Numbered from the stretch's first letter, positions 31,573 through 41,912 are shown. The stretch: DNA of 64,000 bases from Chrysophaeum taylorii (GCA_029834535.1 JAQMWT010000388.1:213176-277175); one strand, 5' to 3'. Notes: generated from the sequence alone by a model not told the origin. Numbers and translations are program-made.

Positions 31573-33156
31573 CTACTGCTGACTCGCGCCGTTAGTACCA
31601 CCACCACCACCACCACCACCATTTGGAAGGGGCGTGGCGTAGAAGATGAAGTCGTCGAAGTAGCCAAGACCGTCCGGTCGGCCGAGGAGATAGTGGCGGA
31701 GTTCGTCCCGGGAGACGAGGCCGTCGTTGTTAGTATCGAGGGCGGAAAGGGCGAGGTCGACTTCTTGAGTCGCGACATTCCTGTGGCCGCGCTTGAGCTC
31801 GGAGACGTCGGCGACGAGGGCCGCGAGCTCAGAATAGTCGAGAAACCCGGAGTCGTCGACGTCGAGGGCAGCAAAGAGCTTGTCGATGTCGAAATTCTCT
31901 TCCGGAGCGCGAAGGACGTCGATAGCAAGGGGGGGTCGACGCGCCCGCGAGCGACGGAGGTAGTCCGAGGAGCCCATCTCGACGAGGCGCGAGGCGGTGC
32001 GATCGAAGGCGAAGGCCTCGTCGCGGTCGGTTTTGTTGCCACCACCAGGACGCAATTTGTCTTGCACGAAGAGACGCGTCGGCGGAGCCTCGGCGTGCGC
32101 GACGAGGACCACGCGAGATTCGTACAACGCGTCGACGAGGGTAATGAAGCGACGCGTTCGGTTCAAATCCGAGAGGTCGAGGAGAGGTATTTTGTCGAGA
32201 AAGACAACCCCAAACGCGGCGGAAATCGCGAGGTAGTCGGCGGCACCGACGGTGCTGCCGCAGAGTTCGTCGAAGTCGAAGAGGCAGGCCCTCGCGGCGA
32301 GATCGCATCGAGGGACGTCGACGAGGCGCGACGTTCCGCGCACGCGCAACTTGGCGTGATCGTCCAGTTTCTTCGCGAGGCGCCGCTTGCAGGCTTCCCA
32401 AGATTCTCGGTCGTCGACGAAGTAGACGCGCGCCGTTTCCCCGGAACCGATTTCCAGTCGGTAGTCCGTCGAGGATGCCTCGACCGACGCCACCGCGCAC
32501 CGTCGCTCGAGGAGCGGGATGAAGGGCTCGAACAGCTGGCGCTGGATCCCGTTGTGGTACAGCATCCGGGGCGCGCGGTTCGAGGTCGCGACGAAGACGG
32601 CGCCCTTTTCGAACAGCGCCTCGAAGAGCGCCTTCAATACGAGAGCGTCCGCGACATCGACGACCTGGAACTCGTCCAGGCACAGGAGCGCGCCGTTTTC
32701 CAGGATTCTATTCGCGACGAACTGCATCGCGAGCCTACCGTCGCCGGCGAGGCTCTGCTTGGCCTCGTGGAGTCCTCTGTGCACCGACAGCATGAACTCG
32801 TCGTAGTGGACGCGCTGCTTGCCAACGCGCGACACCGCGTCGAAGAATACGTCCATCATCCGCGTCTTCCCGCTCCCCACGCCGCCCCACACGTACACGC
32901 CGCGCGGCACGTAGGAGTACGCGTCCTCTCGGCGGGTCCCGAGGCCCACGCGCTCGGCGAAGGACGACAACCATCCGCCAGACAGCGGGTTCCGCACTGG
33001 CGGCGGCGGCTCGTAGGTCAGCAACTCCTGGTGCAACCTTTCGAACTCGTGCATGACGCCGTACTGCACGGGATCGCGTCGGAGCTCGCGCTGCGCAACG
33101 AGCCGCTCGTACGCGCCGAGCGGCGACAGCCACCGCTTCGCCGCGAGCCGCCGCAT
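31573..33156 (-). CDS. AFG1: AFG1/ZapE-type ATPase with two C-terminal EF hands
   Basis: The protein is 527 aa from the ATG at 33156. The AFG1 family is clear: SPLGAYERLVAQRELRRDPV at the N-terminus, Walker A WGGVGSGKT at aa 91-98, VHYDEFMLSVH, Walker B ALLCLDEFQVVDVADA, then ATSNRAPRMLYHNGIQRQLF. AFG1 (LACE1) is a mitochondrial matrix-side ATPase that helps turn over respiratory-chain subunits. After the ATPase domain come two textbook EF-hand loops, DVDDSGFLDYSE (aa 432-443) and DTNNDGLVSRDE (474-485). These are not part of known AFG1 proteins and suggest calcium control. The open frame extends upstream over the next gene without an ATG-supported leader, so a mitochondrial presequence exon could be missing. 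Confidence 0.88.
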   Translation of the reverse strand: MRRLAAKRWLSPLGAYERLVAQRELRRDPVQYGVMHEFERLHQELLTYEPPPPVRNPLSGGWLSSFAERVGLGTRREDAYSYVPRGVYVWGGVGSGKTRMMDVFFDAVSRVGKQRVHYDEFMLSVHRGLHEAKQSLAGDGRLAMQFVANRILENGALLCLDEFQVVDVADALVLKALFEALFEKGAVFVATSNRAPRMLYHNGIQRQLFEPFIPLLERRCAVASVEASSTDYRLEIGSGETARVYFVDDRESWEACKRRLAKKLDDHAKLRVRGTSRLVDVPRCDLAARACLFDFDELCGSTVGAADYLAISAAFGVVFLDKIPLLDLSDLNRTRRFITLVDALYESRVVLVAHAEAPPTRLFVQDKLRPGGGNKTDRDEAFAFDRTASRLVEMGSSDYLRRSRARRPPLAIDVLRAPEENFDIDKLFAALDVDDSGFLDYSELAALVADVSELKRGHRNVATQEVDLALSALDTNNDGLVSRDELRHYLLGRPDGLGYFDDFIFYATPLPNGGGGGGGGTNGASQQ

Positions 33157-33229
33157 GCAATTGTTAGAAGAAGATAGGATTCCCCCCTTTGTTGTCTCCG
33201 AAAAAAAAACTCTAATACTAGGTGTTGTT

Positions 33230-34561
33230 TTAGTACGAGACGGGATCGAAGAAAAAGGCGGGTTCCTCGAGCTTAATGAGGCTGAGAATGTGGTGGGTCC
33301 TCTTGGCGAGGTCCGAGGCGGGGGCGAGGGAGGCGAAGGTAGCGTAGAGCTCGAAATTGGGGGCCGTAAGGGCGAAGTAGGTGCGGGCGTTGGAAGTCGC
33401 GTAGACGAGGGAGGCGGCGAGGGGGGCCTCGAAGAGGTCGTGGGCGCTGGTGTTGGGGTCGGTGGCGAGGGCGTGCTGGGGCTGGGCCGAGCCGCAGCGG
33501 AGGCGGAGGGCGAGGGCGTGGTAGTGCGCCCAATGATGTGTCCCGACGGCGCGGGCGGAGAGACACTGAGCGAGGGCGAGCTCGGCCCGGGGTTCCTTTG
33601 GGGGCTGGGCCGCGAGGGGTCGTCGTCTCGAAAAAATAAAGTGGTCCGCCTTGGCCGTCTCGGCGATGCGGTCTGCCGCGCGGTAATCTTCAACAGCCGC
33701 ATCGCGGAGCGCGTCGAGGACGCCGTCGCGGAGGAGCGCGTTCTCTATCGCCTTGGACACGTTGCGGAGGGTCGCGAACGTCTCCGGCTTGTCGTCGGCC
33801 GCGACGAGGACGAGGCACAGGTCGACCGCGGGATCGAGGTAGGCGACGAAGGCGTGGAAGTAACCGCGCTCGTCGAAGCGCGGGAGGCAGAGCGGAAGCC
33901 ACGAACTCTCGGCCGCGACGAGGGCCGCGCGCTGCGAGCGAACGTAGTTGGCGAGCAGCAAGAGGTCGGTCGACCGCAGGCGTCGCTCGATCGTGGGAGT
34001 GGGCTGCAGGACCGAGAGCACGGCGTCGCCGCAGAGCGCAACGCCAAAGACGAGGAGATCACCAGAAATTTTTCTAGCCGACGCGAGCACGTGGGCGAGC
34101 TGCGCGCGACGCGACGCCTCGAGCCGCGCCGCGCGGGCCGCGCCCAAAAAAGGCTCGGGACGCGTCCGCCCCCACGCCTCGAGGCTTGACAGCACGGTCC
34201 CCGTCGATCCGAGGAGCTCTTTCACGTCGTAGCCCGGACTCGACGCGAGCACCTTGTGCACGCGCGAGGTCAGGGCCATCAACATCGCCTCGTAGGCGTA
34301 CTCGAGCTCGCGCGCCAGGTAGGCCTCGCAGTCGCTCGACCCCGCCGCGACGAACACGAGCTCGCCGCGTCGCGCGCACACGATTCGTCCGCTACCGCAG
34401 CTCACGCTCCGTATCGTCTCGCCCTGCTGCTCGCACACCCCCATCACCGCCGTGCATAGACCCGTCAGCGACGACACTTCGGACTCGCTCACCTCATCCC
34501 CGACGCTAGACCACACGCGCTTCCCAGCGAGCGTCAACGCGAAGATCTTGCGCTGGCCCAT
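33230..34561 (-). CDS. MON1: Vacuolar fusion protein MON1
   Basis: The protein is 443 aa without introns. It shows the three successive longin-like domains of MON1/SAND proteins. The diagnostic start is KIFALTLAGKRVWSSVGDE, followed by LTGLCTAVMGVCEQQGETIR. Later blocks are LLLLANYVRSQRAAL, SWLPLCLPRFDERGYFHAFV and a C-terminal LVYATSNARTYFALTAPNFELY. MON1 with CCZ1 forms the guanine-nucleotide exchange factor that activates Rab7 on late endosomes and vacuoles. It ends 73 bp before the AFG1 start on the same strand and is head-to-head with the Tab2 gene, 95 bp between start codons. Confidence 0.9.
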   Translation of the reverse strand: MGQRKIFALTLAGKRVWSSVGDEVSESEVSSLTGLCTAVMGVCEQQGETIRSVSCGSGRIVCARRGELVFVAAGSSDCEAYLARELEYAYEAMLMALTSRVHKVLASSPGYDVKELLGSTGTVLSSLEAWGRTRPEPFLGAARAARLEASRRAQLAHVLASARKISGDLLVFGVALCGDAVLSVLQPTPTIERRLRSTDLLLLANYVRSQRAALVAAESSWLPLCLPRFDERGYFHAFVAYLDPAVDLCLVLVAADDKPETFATLRNVSKAIENALLRDGVLDALRDAAVEDYRAADRIAETAKADHFIFSRRRPLAAQPPKEPRAELALAQCLSARAVGTHHWAHYHALALRLRCGSAQPQHALATDPNTSAHDLFEAPLAASLVYATSNARTYFALTAPNFELYATFASLAPASDLAKRTHHILSLIKLEEPAFFFDPVSY

Positions 34562-34656
34562 AGGAATGTAATTCAGTCGCTGCTGCTAAAACCGAACCCT
34601 CTAAAAACAACAGCATATCCATCCTCCTTACCCTCCTCACTTTCTGCGACGTCGTC

Positions 34657-35658
34657 ATGGCTCGCTTGATGATGATCCTAGTCGTCGTGTCCACGGCCCT
34701 CGCCCCCCCCGGGCGGGTGCCGCGGCTCGCCGCAGTTCAAGAGAGCGGCGCCCCCGCTGCGGTTTCGACCACAGCAACGCCCATCTCGAGCGAATGGGAA
34801 CTCGACTGCTTCTCGCGACCGGTCATGGTCGACGGAAAGAAGCTCTGGGAACTGATGGTGATCGACTCGACGGGCCAGTGGCGAGAGGTCGTGCAGCTGC
34901 CGGCGACAAAAATCAACTCGGTGACGGTCCAGGAGGCGGTCGATGCCGTGATCCGGTCGGCGCCCGTCAAGCCCACGGCGATCCGTTTCTTCCGGCGCCA
35001 GATGGTAAACATGCTCACCATCGCTCTCAACAAGGTCGCCGCCTCGAGACCCAACTTGCGCGTCATTCCGTCGCGCTCCACGCACGCGCTCTACGCGTGG
35101 CTCGACCAACGGGAGGCGGAGTACTCGCTCATGGACGGCTTCTCGCCCGCGCTCGTCCAGCCCCTCGACGCGGGATTGATCCCCTCGGCGGGCACGGCCG
35201 GACGACTCCCCGAGGCCCTCAGGGGCGAAAAGTACGCCTTTGTCACCCTACCCTTGTCAGAGGTCCTTCCCGGGGGATCGATATCTTCCGAAAACGTCGG
35301 CGCCGGTAAACTTCTCGACGCCGCGCCCATCGCCGCCAAAATCGACGCCCCCATCGAGGACCTCGTCCTCCACGGCCTCCTCCTCTTGACGCGACGACCC
35401 GACCCCCTCGCGATGGCCATGGCCTCCCTCGAGCTCGCCGCCGCGCGCGCTGACACCTCCTCCCGCCAGCTCGTCCTCGACGTCAACCTCGACGAAACCT
35501 ATCTCCTCGCCCGCCTCACCGACGACCAACGGGCCGAGGCCGCGCTCTTCGAGCGTGGCAAGGCCGACCTCTCGGGCCTCCACTTCCTCGCCGTCCAGGA
35601 TTCGGCCGACGACGACGCCGACCCCGCCGCTTTCTGGCTCCTACGCGAGTTCGCATAA
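34657..35658 (+). CDS. TAB2: Tab2/Atab2-type chloroplast translation factor
   Basis: The protein is 333 aa without introns. The family start is unmistakable: WELDCFSRPVMVDGKKLWEL, then KINSVTVQEAVDAVI and AIRFFRRQMVNMLTIAL. The LPLSEVLPGG region and the C-terminal ADLSGLHFLAVQ match as well. In green plants and cyanobacteria this family binds RNA and supports translation and assembly of photosystem I proteins. The first 16 residues (ARLMMILVVVSTALA) form a hydrophobic signal-peptide-like leader, followed by a Pro/Arg/Ala-rich stretch. That is the bipartite pattern used for import into complex plastids, so the protein is probably plastid-located. Confidence 0.9.
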   Translation: MARLMMILVVVSTALAPPGRVPRLAAVQESGAPAAVSTTATPISSEWELDCFSRPVMVDGKKLWELMVIDSTGQWREVVQLPATKINSVTVQEAVDAVIRSAPVKPTAIRFFRRQMVNMLTIALNKVAASRPNLRVIPSRSTHALYAWLDQREAEYSLMDGFSPALVQPLDAGLIPSAGTAGRLPEALRGEKYAFVTLPLSEVLPGGSISSENVGAGKLLDAAPIAAKIDAPIEDLVLHGLLLLTRRPDPLAMAMASLELAAARADTSSRQLVLDVNLDETYLLARLTDDQRAEAALFERGKADLSGLHFLAVQDSADDDADPAAFWLLREFA

Positions 35659-36887
35659 TCTATGATGTAAACCAAACCCGGGGTGGTCCCGAATCTGCTT
35701 TGTTGATATCGTCTGCTTGTGCGGTCCTGGTGCAGCGATAGATCGCTGTCTTCGACCTCCTCCTCCTCGGACTTCCGCGTCGTTTTCGCTACCCCGCTGT
35801 TGTGTGCTATATATGATAGTGGGCGGCCACGACCGAGGTCGTCGTTGCGAACCACAGCTCCTCTGTTTTTTTGGTATGAAGCTCAAGCCGTCGCCGCCGT
35901 GCTTTTTGCATTGATGCTGCTGCTGCTGCTGCTGCTGCTAAGATGGACATTTTGCTGCTGCTCGGATGGAGGAGGACCGGGCCTGCTTTTGCCGGCCGGC
36001 CGCACAGTCTTAACGTTGCAGCACGAGACTGACTGACTGACTGTCGCGAAAACGATGCATATACCGAAGCGTTACTCAGCTTCCTCGACATCCTCCGCAC
36101 TTCAAGTCGACAAGCCACCACCACCAGGACTCTCGTGGGATTGAGACTCACCATTGTTCTGACCCAAAGGCCTCTTTGACCTTTCGCGTTGTGGATGTGG
36201 AAGGCAGACACAAGAATGGCGTGCGAAGGTGAGTGAGTGCCAGGTATATCCTCGTAATTGTCAGTTTGATCGCACTCGTCGTTTAAAACACATTTCTTTT
36301 GCGCATTCATTAACCACGCGAGAGACTTCGTAGGCGGAGGACCACACGCAGTATGAATTATAGAATTTAGGCAGCACCATATGCATGCCCACAGCTCGAA
36401 GTGCCGTATGTGGATTCGGCAGGGTTATCGGGGACTATTGGTCGGCGGCGAGTCGCATCATTGTTGGCCTCGAGAGTTCGGCTCAGCTCGATTGGAAATG
36501 GATTCATCACGCGGTGAGCTGCTGCATCAACCGAACCTCACACGCTCTCGCTCCAATATATATATCCTTGCGGCGCGCGATATCTCGGACAAAAAAATAT
36601 TGCCCAGGCGCGACGCTCATCTCGGCGCGCTGCTGCTGTCATCGCAAAATACTACTAGGTAATGAAATTCGTTCCCGCGACGACGACGAGTCAACGGCCG
36701 AGTTTGGCCATCACAAAGAAGAAGAAGAAGAAGAAGAAGAACGGACTCCGTGACCCCCCAGTGAGGCCATCCACCGATATATATCCATCCATCCATCGCG
36801 GAAGAAGAACGGATTCCACGACCCCTCGAAGAGGCGGAGGATCACCGGATCGGCGCACTAATGGTAGTTCGGGGAATAAATAGTGTG
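35659..36887. other. Intergenic, no gene seen
   Basis: These 1.2 kb lie between the 3' ends of Tab2 and the mTERF gene. A (CTG)n run at about 35912-35940 and a (GAAGAA)n run at 36717-36740 are the only distinct features. The open frames here are not coding-like. Confidence 0.45.
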
Positions 36888-38669
36888 TTATCTTGCAAGG
36901 AGTTTGCGGAATTTCTCGTCTGTTAGATTCGCGCGATCCAGGACCATAGTCACAGGTTTTCCCGCTCGGCGACACAACTTGACCCGTGGCCGGTATCGTT
37001 TCTCGAGGCTGAGGCCAAGGAGTGCCGGGAAGGAAACGATCTTTTGTCGCAGTGTGCCGTCCGAGAGTTCGAGTTCGGTTTGCAAAAAAGATATTTTCGG
37101 TTCGAGATTTGCAGAAAAGCTACAACCCAACACAGATGGAAACCGCACAACGACACGCTTTAACTCCTCGTCGTTTAGTTGCAGTCTGTGTTGAAGCGAT
37201 GCCAACAGGTGTTCAATATTGTCGTTGCTCAAACCGAAGAGTTGCGGCCGCGAAACAACTATCTTCGTTAGCTCCGCGTGGGTCAAGTTGAGTCTTCCTC
37301 TTAGCCCCTCGAGTTTCGACTCGAGATTTGTCGACCTACAGCCGAGCACAGTAGGCAATTGAATCACTATCTTCTTGATTTCCTGCTCGGTCAACCCGAA
37401 TTCTCGCAACATGGATAGTTTGAGCTTGTCGACGCTCAAGCCGAGCACCTGAGGGAATCGCAACACAACCTTCTTGAGCTCGGCGTCGCTCAGCCCTAGT
37501 TCCCGAAGTGCCTCAAGTTTGCGGTCGAGCGTGCGTTGGCTACAAGTGACAATCGAGGGCATGATCTTCTTCATTTCTGCGTCGCTGAAGTTGAGGATTT
37601 TGGGGAGATTCTTGCGCCCGAGTATAGAAGGCGACCGAACTACGACCTTGTTGTTGTCGTCGTTGTCGGCATCGAAGCGTTTCGTGAGATTCAAACCGAG
37701 GACAGGCGGGAACCTGAGAACAATCTTTTTGGCGTCAGAGCCGAGGATTTCCAGCGAGCTGTTAATCTTCTCCGAGCTCAGGCTGAGCACCGAAGACTTC
37801 AGGACGACTCGTTTGAGTTCCGCCTCGGTCAGATTCAGCGCTTCCTGAAGCGCGCTCAGCTTGCGATCGACCGTCCGCTGTGAATAGCTAAACACAGAAG
37901 TCTGGAGTGCGATTCTCCGCAACTCTGGTTCCGTCAGTTCAAGTCGTTCTTGGATCGCCGCCAATTTTCGAGCGAGAGATATCGGCGAGTAGCTGAGAAC
38001 CGCCGGAAACCGAAGCACAATTTTCTTGAGCTCTTGATCTGTCAACCACCGTCCAAGCGGCGAAAGGACGTACTCGCTGTTCAACGTGAGGAGCGGTGGA
38101 TGACGAAGAATGATTTTCTTTATCTCGGCATCCGTCAAGCCAAGCCGATCGAATGCCGCGAACTCGGGATCGTAAGCGAAAAGGCTCGGTGCCGACAGAG
38201 CCATCATCTTCAATTCATCGTCCGTGAGTCCGAGGCGTCGTTGTAGTTCGACACACACGTCCTCGGCACCAACGTACTCGGGAAGCCACGGTAAGGCCTC
38301 GAACCGCGCCGCCTCCGACGAGGAAGCCTCCTCGGACGACGCGTTCAACGTTGCCACCTCAGAAAATGCTTCCTCCGATGAGCCTCGAGCTTCAGACGGC
38401 ACAAACGATGAGGTTTCATTCAAAGAGGCCTCAGCAGACGCCATCTCCCGCGAATCCTCCTCCTCCTCCTCCTCCTCCTCCTCCTCCACAGATCTCGCTT
38501 CCAACAACAAAGCCTTCGCTTCAGATGCCAAAATTGACGTGGCCTCCTCCTGAGACGCAGCAGCAGCCTTCGTCGCCGCTCCAGACATCACCAAGTGCAC
38601 GCGTGGTCGCCACAATGGGCCCATACCATGTTGCAACGCACTCGCGCCGACTATGACGAGTAACACCAT
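36888..38669 (-). CDS. mTERF family protein
   Basis: The protein is 593 aa from the ATG at 38669. The frame is open three codons further up from a GTG. At least eleven consecutive mTERF motifs of about 33-36 residues cover aa 150-580, each with the pattern L(T/S)(D/E)xExKK(I/V)(I/V)LRFPxLLG; examples are LTDQELKKIVLRFPAVL and LNDEELKRVVVRFPSVLG. mTERF proteins are organelle nucleic-acid-binding factors of mitochondria or plastids. The start is hydrophobic (VLLVIVGASALQ), compatible with a signal peptide and hence plastid targeting. Residues 40-130 are Glu/Ser/Ala-rich low complexity, including an 11-Glu run. Confidence 0.9.
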   Translation of the reverse strand: MVLLVIVGASALQHGMGPLWRPRVHLVMSGAATKAAAASQEEATSILASEAKALLLEARSVEEEEEEEEEEDSREMASAEASLNETSSFVPSEARGSSEEAFSEVATLNASSEEASSSEAARFEALPWLPEYVGAEDVCVELQRRLGLTDDELKMMALSAPSLFAYDPEFAAFDRLGLTDAEIKKIILRHPPLLTLNSEYVLSPLGRWLTDQELKKIVLRFPAVLSYSPISLARKLAAIQERLELTEPELRRIALQTSVFSYSQRTVDRKLSALQEALNLTEAELKRVVLKSSVLSLSSEKINSSLEILGSDAKKIVLRFPPVLGLNLTKRFDADNDDNNKVVVRSPSILGRKNLPKILNFSDAEMKKIMPSIVTCSQRTLDRKLEALRELGLSDAELKKVVLRFPQVLGLSVDKLKLSMLREFGLTEQEIKKIVIQLPTVLGCRSTNLESKLEGLRGRLNLTHAELTKIVVSRPQLFGLSNDNIEHLLASLQHRLQLNDEELKRVVVRFPSVLGCSFSANLEPKISFLQTELELSDGTLRQKIVSFPALLGLSLEKRYRPRVKLCRRAGKPVTMVLDRANLTDEKFRKLLAR

Positions 38670-38778
38670 ACTGCTCACGGGCCGGGCGGCGATGACGGAG
38701 GTGGACCCTTCCTTTCGTAAGGGTTAAGGCTTGACTTGTCCCCCTCGAATCGGATTGGATCGATATCGAATCGAATCA

Positions 38779-40528
38779 ATGGTGGCCTCGAAGGAGGACG
38801 CCAAGAATGACGAATCGAATCTAAAACATAACGCGAAGATTGGCGCGTCGAAAGATGGCGAGGCATCAGCGGAGGCGATGTTGAGCGCGTATGCGGTTCA
38901 GTTGGCGCTGACGGAAATGGCAAATCTGCAAGGAAATCTGTTCATCTTTCCAAGCGCCTTCTGGCACTGGTTGGTGTGGCCTTTGCTGTGCCTGGTGCTG
39001 GTCGTACCGTCGAACCGGTGGGTGTTGGCAGTAGCTCTCATCGTCCGGCGCGCAATGACGCTCGCCGAGGCTCCCTTCGTTTGGGACGCGTGCGTCTGGA
39101 TGCTTCAGACCGATTTGATGCTGCTGGTCGGCCTTTTGGAATTGGACCCTGTGGGTGAGACAGCCTGGGTCTGTCGATGGCAAATGGGCATTTTCTACAC
39201 AGCTTGCGGGTTCTGGAAGTGAGTGAACGATACTCGAGCCTGATAATTTAATCGCGTACAGGTTCAACACATCCTTTTTAGATCCTCGCGCGAGCTGCGC
39301 CTCGGTTCTTACGGTGCAGCTCATCGCAGCCTACGCACCGTCGACGCCTCTCGCAGCGACCAAGATACTGTCGGACGCATCGCCTCTGTTGGTCGCTGCC
39401 GGCGAGACCGTGATGGGCCTCTTGCTTCTTGTCAAGAATCGGTTTTGGCAAAAAATCGGCGTCTTCTTGGCGCTGCTGTTACATCTCGGGATCGCTTTTT
39501 CTCCTTTTCCGAATCAAGTCGCTGTCTACTCGGTCGTTTGTCTTTGCCGTTTGTTCAATGTCGTCCCCGCGACCTGGACCCTGGCGCAAAACGAGCTCCT
39601 AAGTCTCCCGAAGACCAAGGCAGGTGCCGCGGGGCGCGCCTGCGCTTACGCGCTCGTCGCGTCGTCCGCGTTGCTCAATACCAACCCCGTCGTCAAAATC
39701 GATTGGGCTCAACCTTATTATGTCTGGCAATGCATCGTATGTCTGCGCGCATTCTACTTAGACCGTGATCGCCGTTTGTTGACGACGCGTCCCATCGTCA
39801 TCAAAGGCAACAAGAGTTTGGTGGTGGGCTGGAGCCTGATTGGCTTGGCCGCGTTCTACGCCTTCGGCGAGAACGTCCTCGGATTGGTTGACGTCTCAGC
39901 GGCGGCACCGTACACACAAATAAGAATGCACGCGGGATCGAACCACCTCGTCTTGCCGACGGCCTTGCTTCAACGCGACGGCCACTTCTTTCGAGGCGGC
40001 GTCGTCCGAATCGAATCGTCTACTTCGACGTATCTCAACGACCTCTACCCGAGCGAAACGACGTCGCTCATCGCCCCCGAGGCCCGCGACCTATTGCACC
40101 GAGTCGGACACGTTGGTCGAGAGTTTTCTCCGACGGTCTATCGAATGATAGGCCCCATCAATCGCCGATCCATGCCTCGCAACGGCGACCCTTTCGTGAA
40201 ATACACGATACCCAACTTTGAGCTGCGCCGCGTCGTCGACGAGCTCGCCACCTTCGAAACTCAGCCTTTCAAACTCACGTATTCGCGCCTCGTCGGCGAG
40301 GGCGACGAAGTGTGGCGCAAGCACCACGTCAACCGCACCTTTCTCCTACAACGAGATGCCCGCGGCCGCACGACCTGCACGCAAATCTTTCCGGGCAGAA
40401 GATCTCGCTGTTCCGACGACGAACTCGCCTTGCTCGAAAAACCTAACTATATAGCCCGCAAGTCCATGATGTTCTTCGCGTATCCTGCGGATGATTCTTT
40501 TGGCGACGTCTTGCCCTGCATGGACTGA
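38779..40528 (+). CDS. Multi-pass membrane protein of unknown function, two exons
   Basis: Exon 1 (38779-39218) and exon 2 (39262-40528) join across a 43-nt intron in the middle of ACGFWK-FNTSFLDP, giving 568 aa. The first 330 residues hold about eight hydrophobic segments (FWHWLVWPLLCLVLVV, MLLVGLLEL, MGLLLLV, VFLALLLHLGIAF, LVVGWSLIGLAAFYAF and others). The C-terminal 230 residues are soluble, with LPTALLQRDGHFFRGGVVRI and KLTYSRLVGEG. The diverged copy at 25548-27290 shares the whole order. The loose layout recalls HTTM/vitamin K-dependent carboxylase-like proteins, but I see no diagnostic motif and do not assign it. It is head-to-head with mTERF (109 bp). Confidence 0.7.
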
Positions 40529-40823
40529 ACTTCCAGGCTCTAAATATCGTCAAGTTCATGCTCGGCGTCACAGCGCTTTGGGCTCTGGTTGTGAGGGCCG
40601 AAAAAATACCTTCTAGCCGCGCGTCGCTTCTTCTTCGCCCCCCGGGCGATTTCGAATATGCTCTGCCTCGTGTATACATTCATCGACGAGCTCCACGCAC
40701 TACACCACTCTAAGAAAGACGACGACGACGACGACGACGACGTCGTCGAAGACGGAGCTCTCGATCTCCATACGGCACAGCCAGCGCGCGCTAGTATGTA
40801 CAAAGTAGGAGGATAATTGCGCC

Positions 40824-41906
40824 TCAGCTGGTGCCGTCCGTCTGATCACCGCGTGCATCCTGAGAGATGACGACGGCGCCATCGGCTTGAACAACACCAA
40901 CGGTCGCCGCCGCCGCCGCCGCCGCCGCCGTAGATGGCGCAAGGCAGGAGGCCTTCTCCATGCCGACGGACTCGCAGAGCTTGAGAGCGAAGTAGTCTGC
41001 CGTCGTGATCCCCTGACTTGGCGCATGCGGTGTCGAAAAATTGTCATCAAAGTTGAGGGGCTGGACGAGCGCGTGGTAGTCAAAGTAGGCAAAAAAAGCG
41101 GTGGAGTAGCGTTCTTTGGGCGAAACTGTCCGGACGCGATGGTTGGCGGACTTGTATCGGCCGGCGGTGAACAAGGTTATTTGGTCGCCAGCGTTGACGA
41201 TGACGCAACCTTCCTTGGGCGGTACGGGGATCCACTCGCCGTCGCGTTGTATCTCGAGGCCCGGCACGCCGTCGGTGACGAGGAGCGTGAGGGTGCCCCA
41301 GTCGGCGTGGGCGCCTGCGCCGAGCTTGGACGACGGCGCGTACCGGAGCTGCTTGAGGACGAAGAATGGCTGGCGCGCGAGCGATGGATTGCCGCCTTTG
41401 AGGCCGAGGGCTCTAAAAAGGAGCGCGTTGAGTCTGTGGTTGAGGGCGTAGAAATGGGCGGCGTAGTCGCGCATGACGGGCTCGTACGCCGGGAGCGGCG
41501 GCCACAAGTTGTCGGATCCAGCGAGGGGGTCTGACGGGTCTACGGCAAAGTGCCTCCGGAAAACAGCGTTGTTCGTAAGCATGAAACCCTCCTTGACGTC
41601 TTGCGCGCCCGAATCCTCGTCGAGCGCCTGGTCGGCGAGGTAACCGATGTCCTTGTGCGGCACGAAGGCGAGGCTGCGCTTCACTTCCACGGGCAGCGAA
41701 AACATCGCCTTGCTCTGGGCGAACATGGCCTCCACCAGTGCCGCTGGGACGCCGTGGTTCCTAACGTAAAAGAAGCCGTAGGACCGCAGCGCCTCGTCGA
41801 CCAACAACGACGACGCTGTCTCGTCGTGACTAAGATCCACGACGGGCACGGCCGAAAGCTCTGCACCCACTATACTGTGGGCGCCTACCAGTAGAAAGTA
41901 AATCAT
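40824..41906 (-). CDS. 2OG-Fe(II) oxygenase, isopenicillin N synthase-like
   Basis: The protein is 360 aa without introns. The N-terminal DIOX_N block reads VPVVDLSHDE and LRSYGFFYVRNHGVP. The catalytic block has GAHADWGTLTLLVTD (HxD iron ligands), then QITLFTAGRYKSANHRV (distal His) and ERYSTAFF (Arg-x-Ser for 2-oxoglutarate). These are the landmarks of the plant/fungal isopenicillin-N-synthase, flavanone-hydroxylase and gibberellin-oxidase superfamily; the substrate cannot be told. The first 15 residues (YFLLVGAHSIVGA) are hydrophobic and could be a signal peptide. Its start codon lies only 6 bp from the proposed start of the divergent proteasome-like gene. Confidence 0.85.
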   Translation of the reverse strand: MIYFLLVGAHSIVGAELSAVPVVDLSHDETASSLLVDEALRSYGFFYVRNHGVPAALVEAMFAQSKAMFSLPVEVKRSLAFVPHKDIGYLADQALDEDSGAQDVKEGFMLTNNAVFRRHFAVDPSDPLAGSDNLWPPLPAYEPVMRDYAAHFYALNHRLNALLFRALGLKGGNPSLARQPFFVLKQLRYAPSSKLGAGAHADWGTLTLLVTDGVPGLEIQRDGEWIPVPPKEGCVIVNAGDQITLFTAGRYKSANHRVRTVSPKERYSTAFFAYFDYHALVQPLNFDDNFSTPHAPSQGITTADYFALKLCESVGMEKASCLAPSTAAAAAAAATVGVVQADGAVVISQDARGDQTDGTS

Positions 41907-41912
41907 GATGAA

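Noticed and set aside
33157-33702. N-terminal extension of the AFG1 frame
   Set aside because: It is Ser/Pro-rich, lacks fold, and overlaps the MON1 coding sequence in another frame; the family start fits the ATG at 33156.
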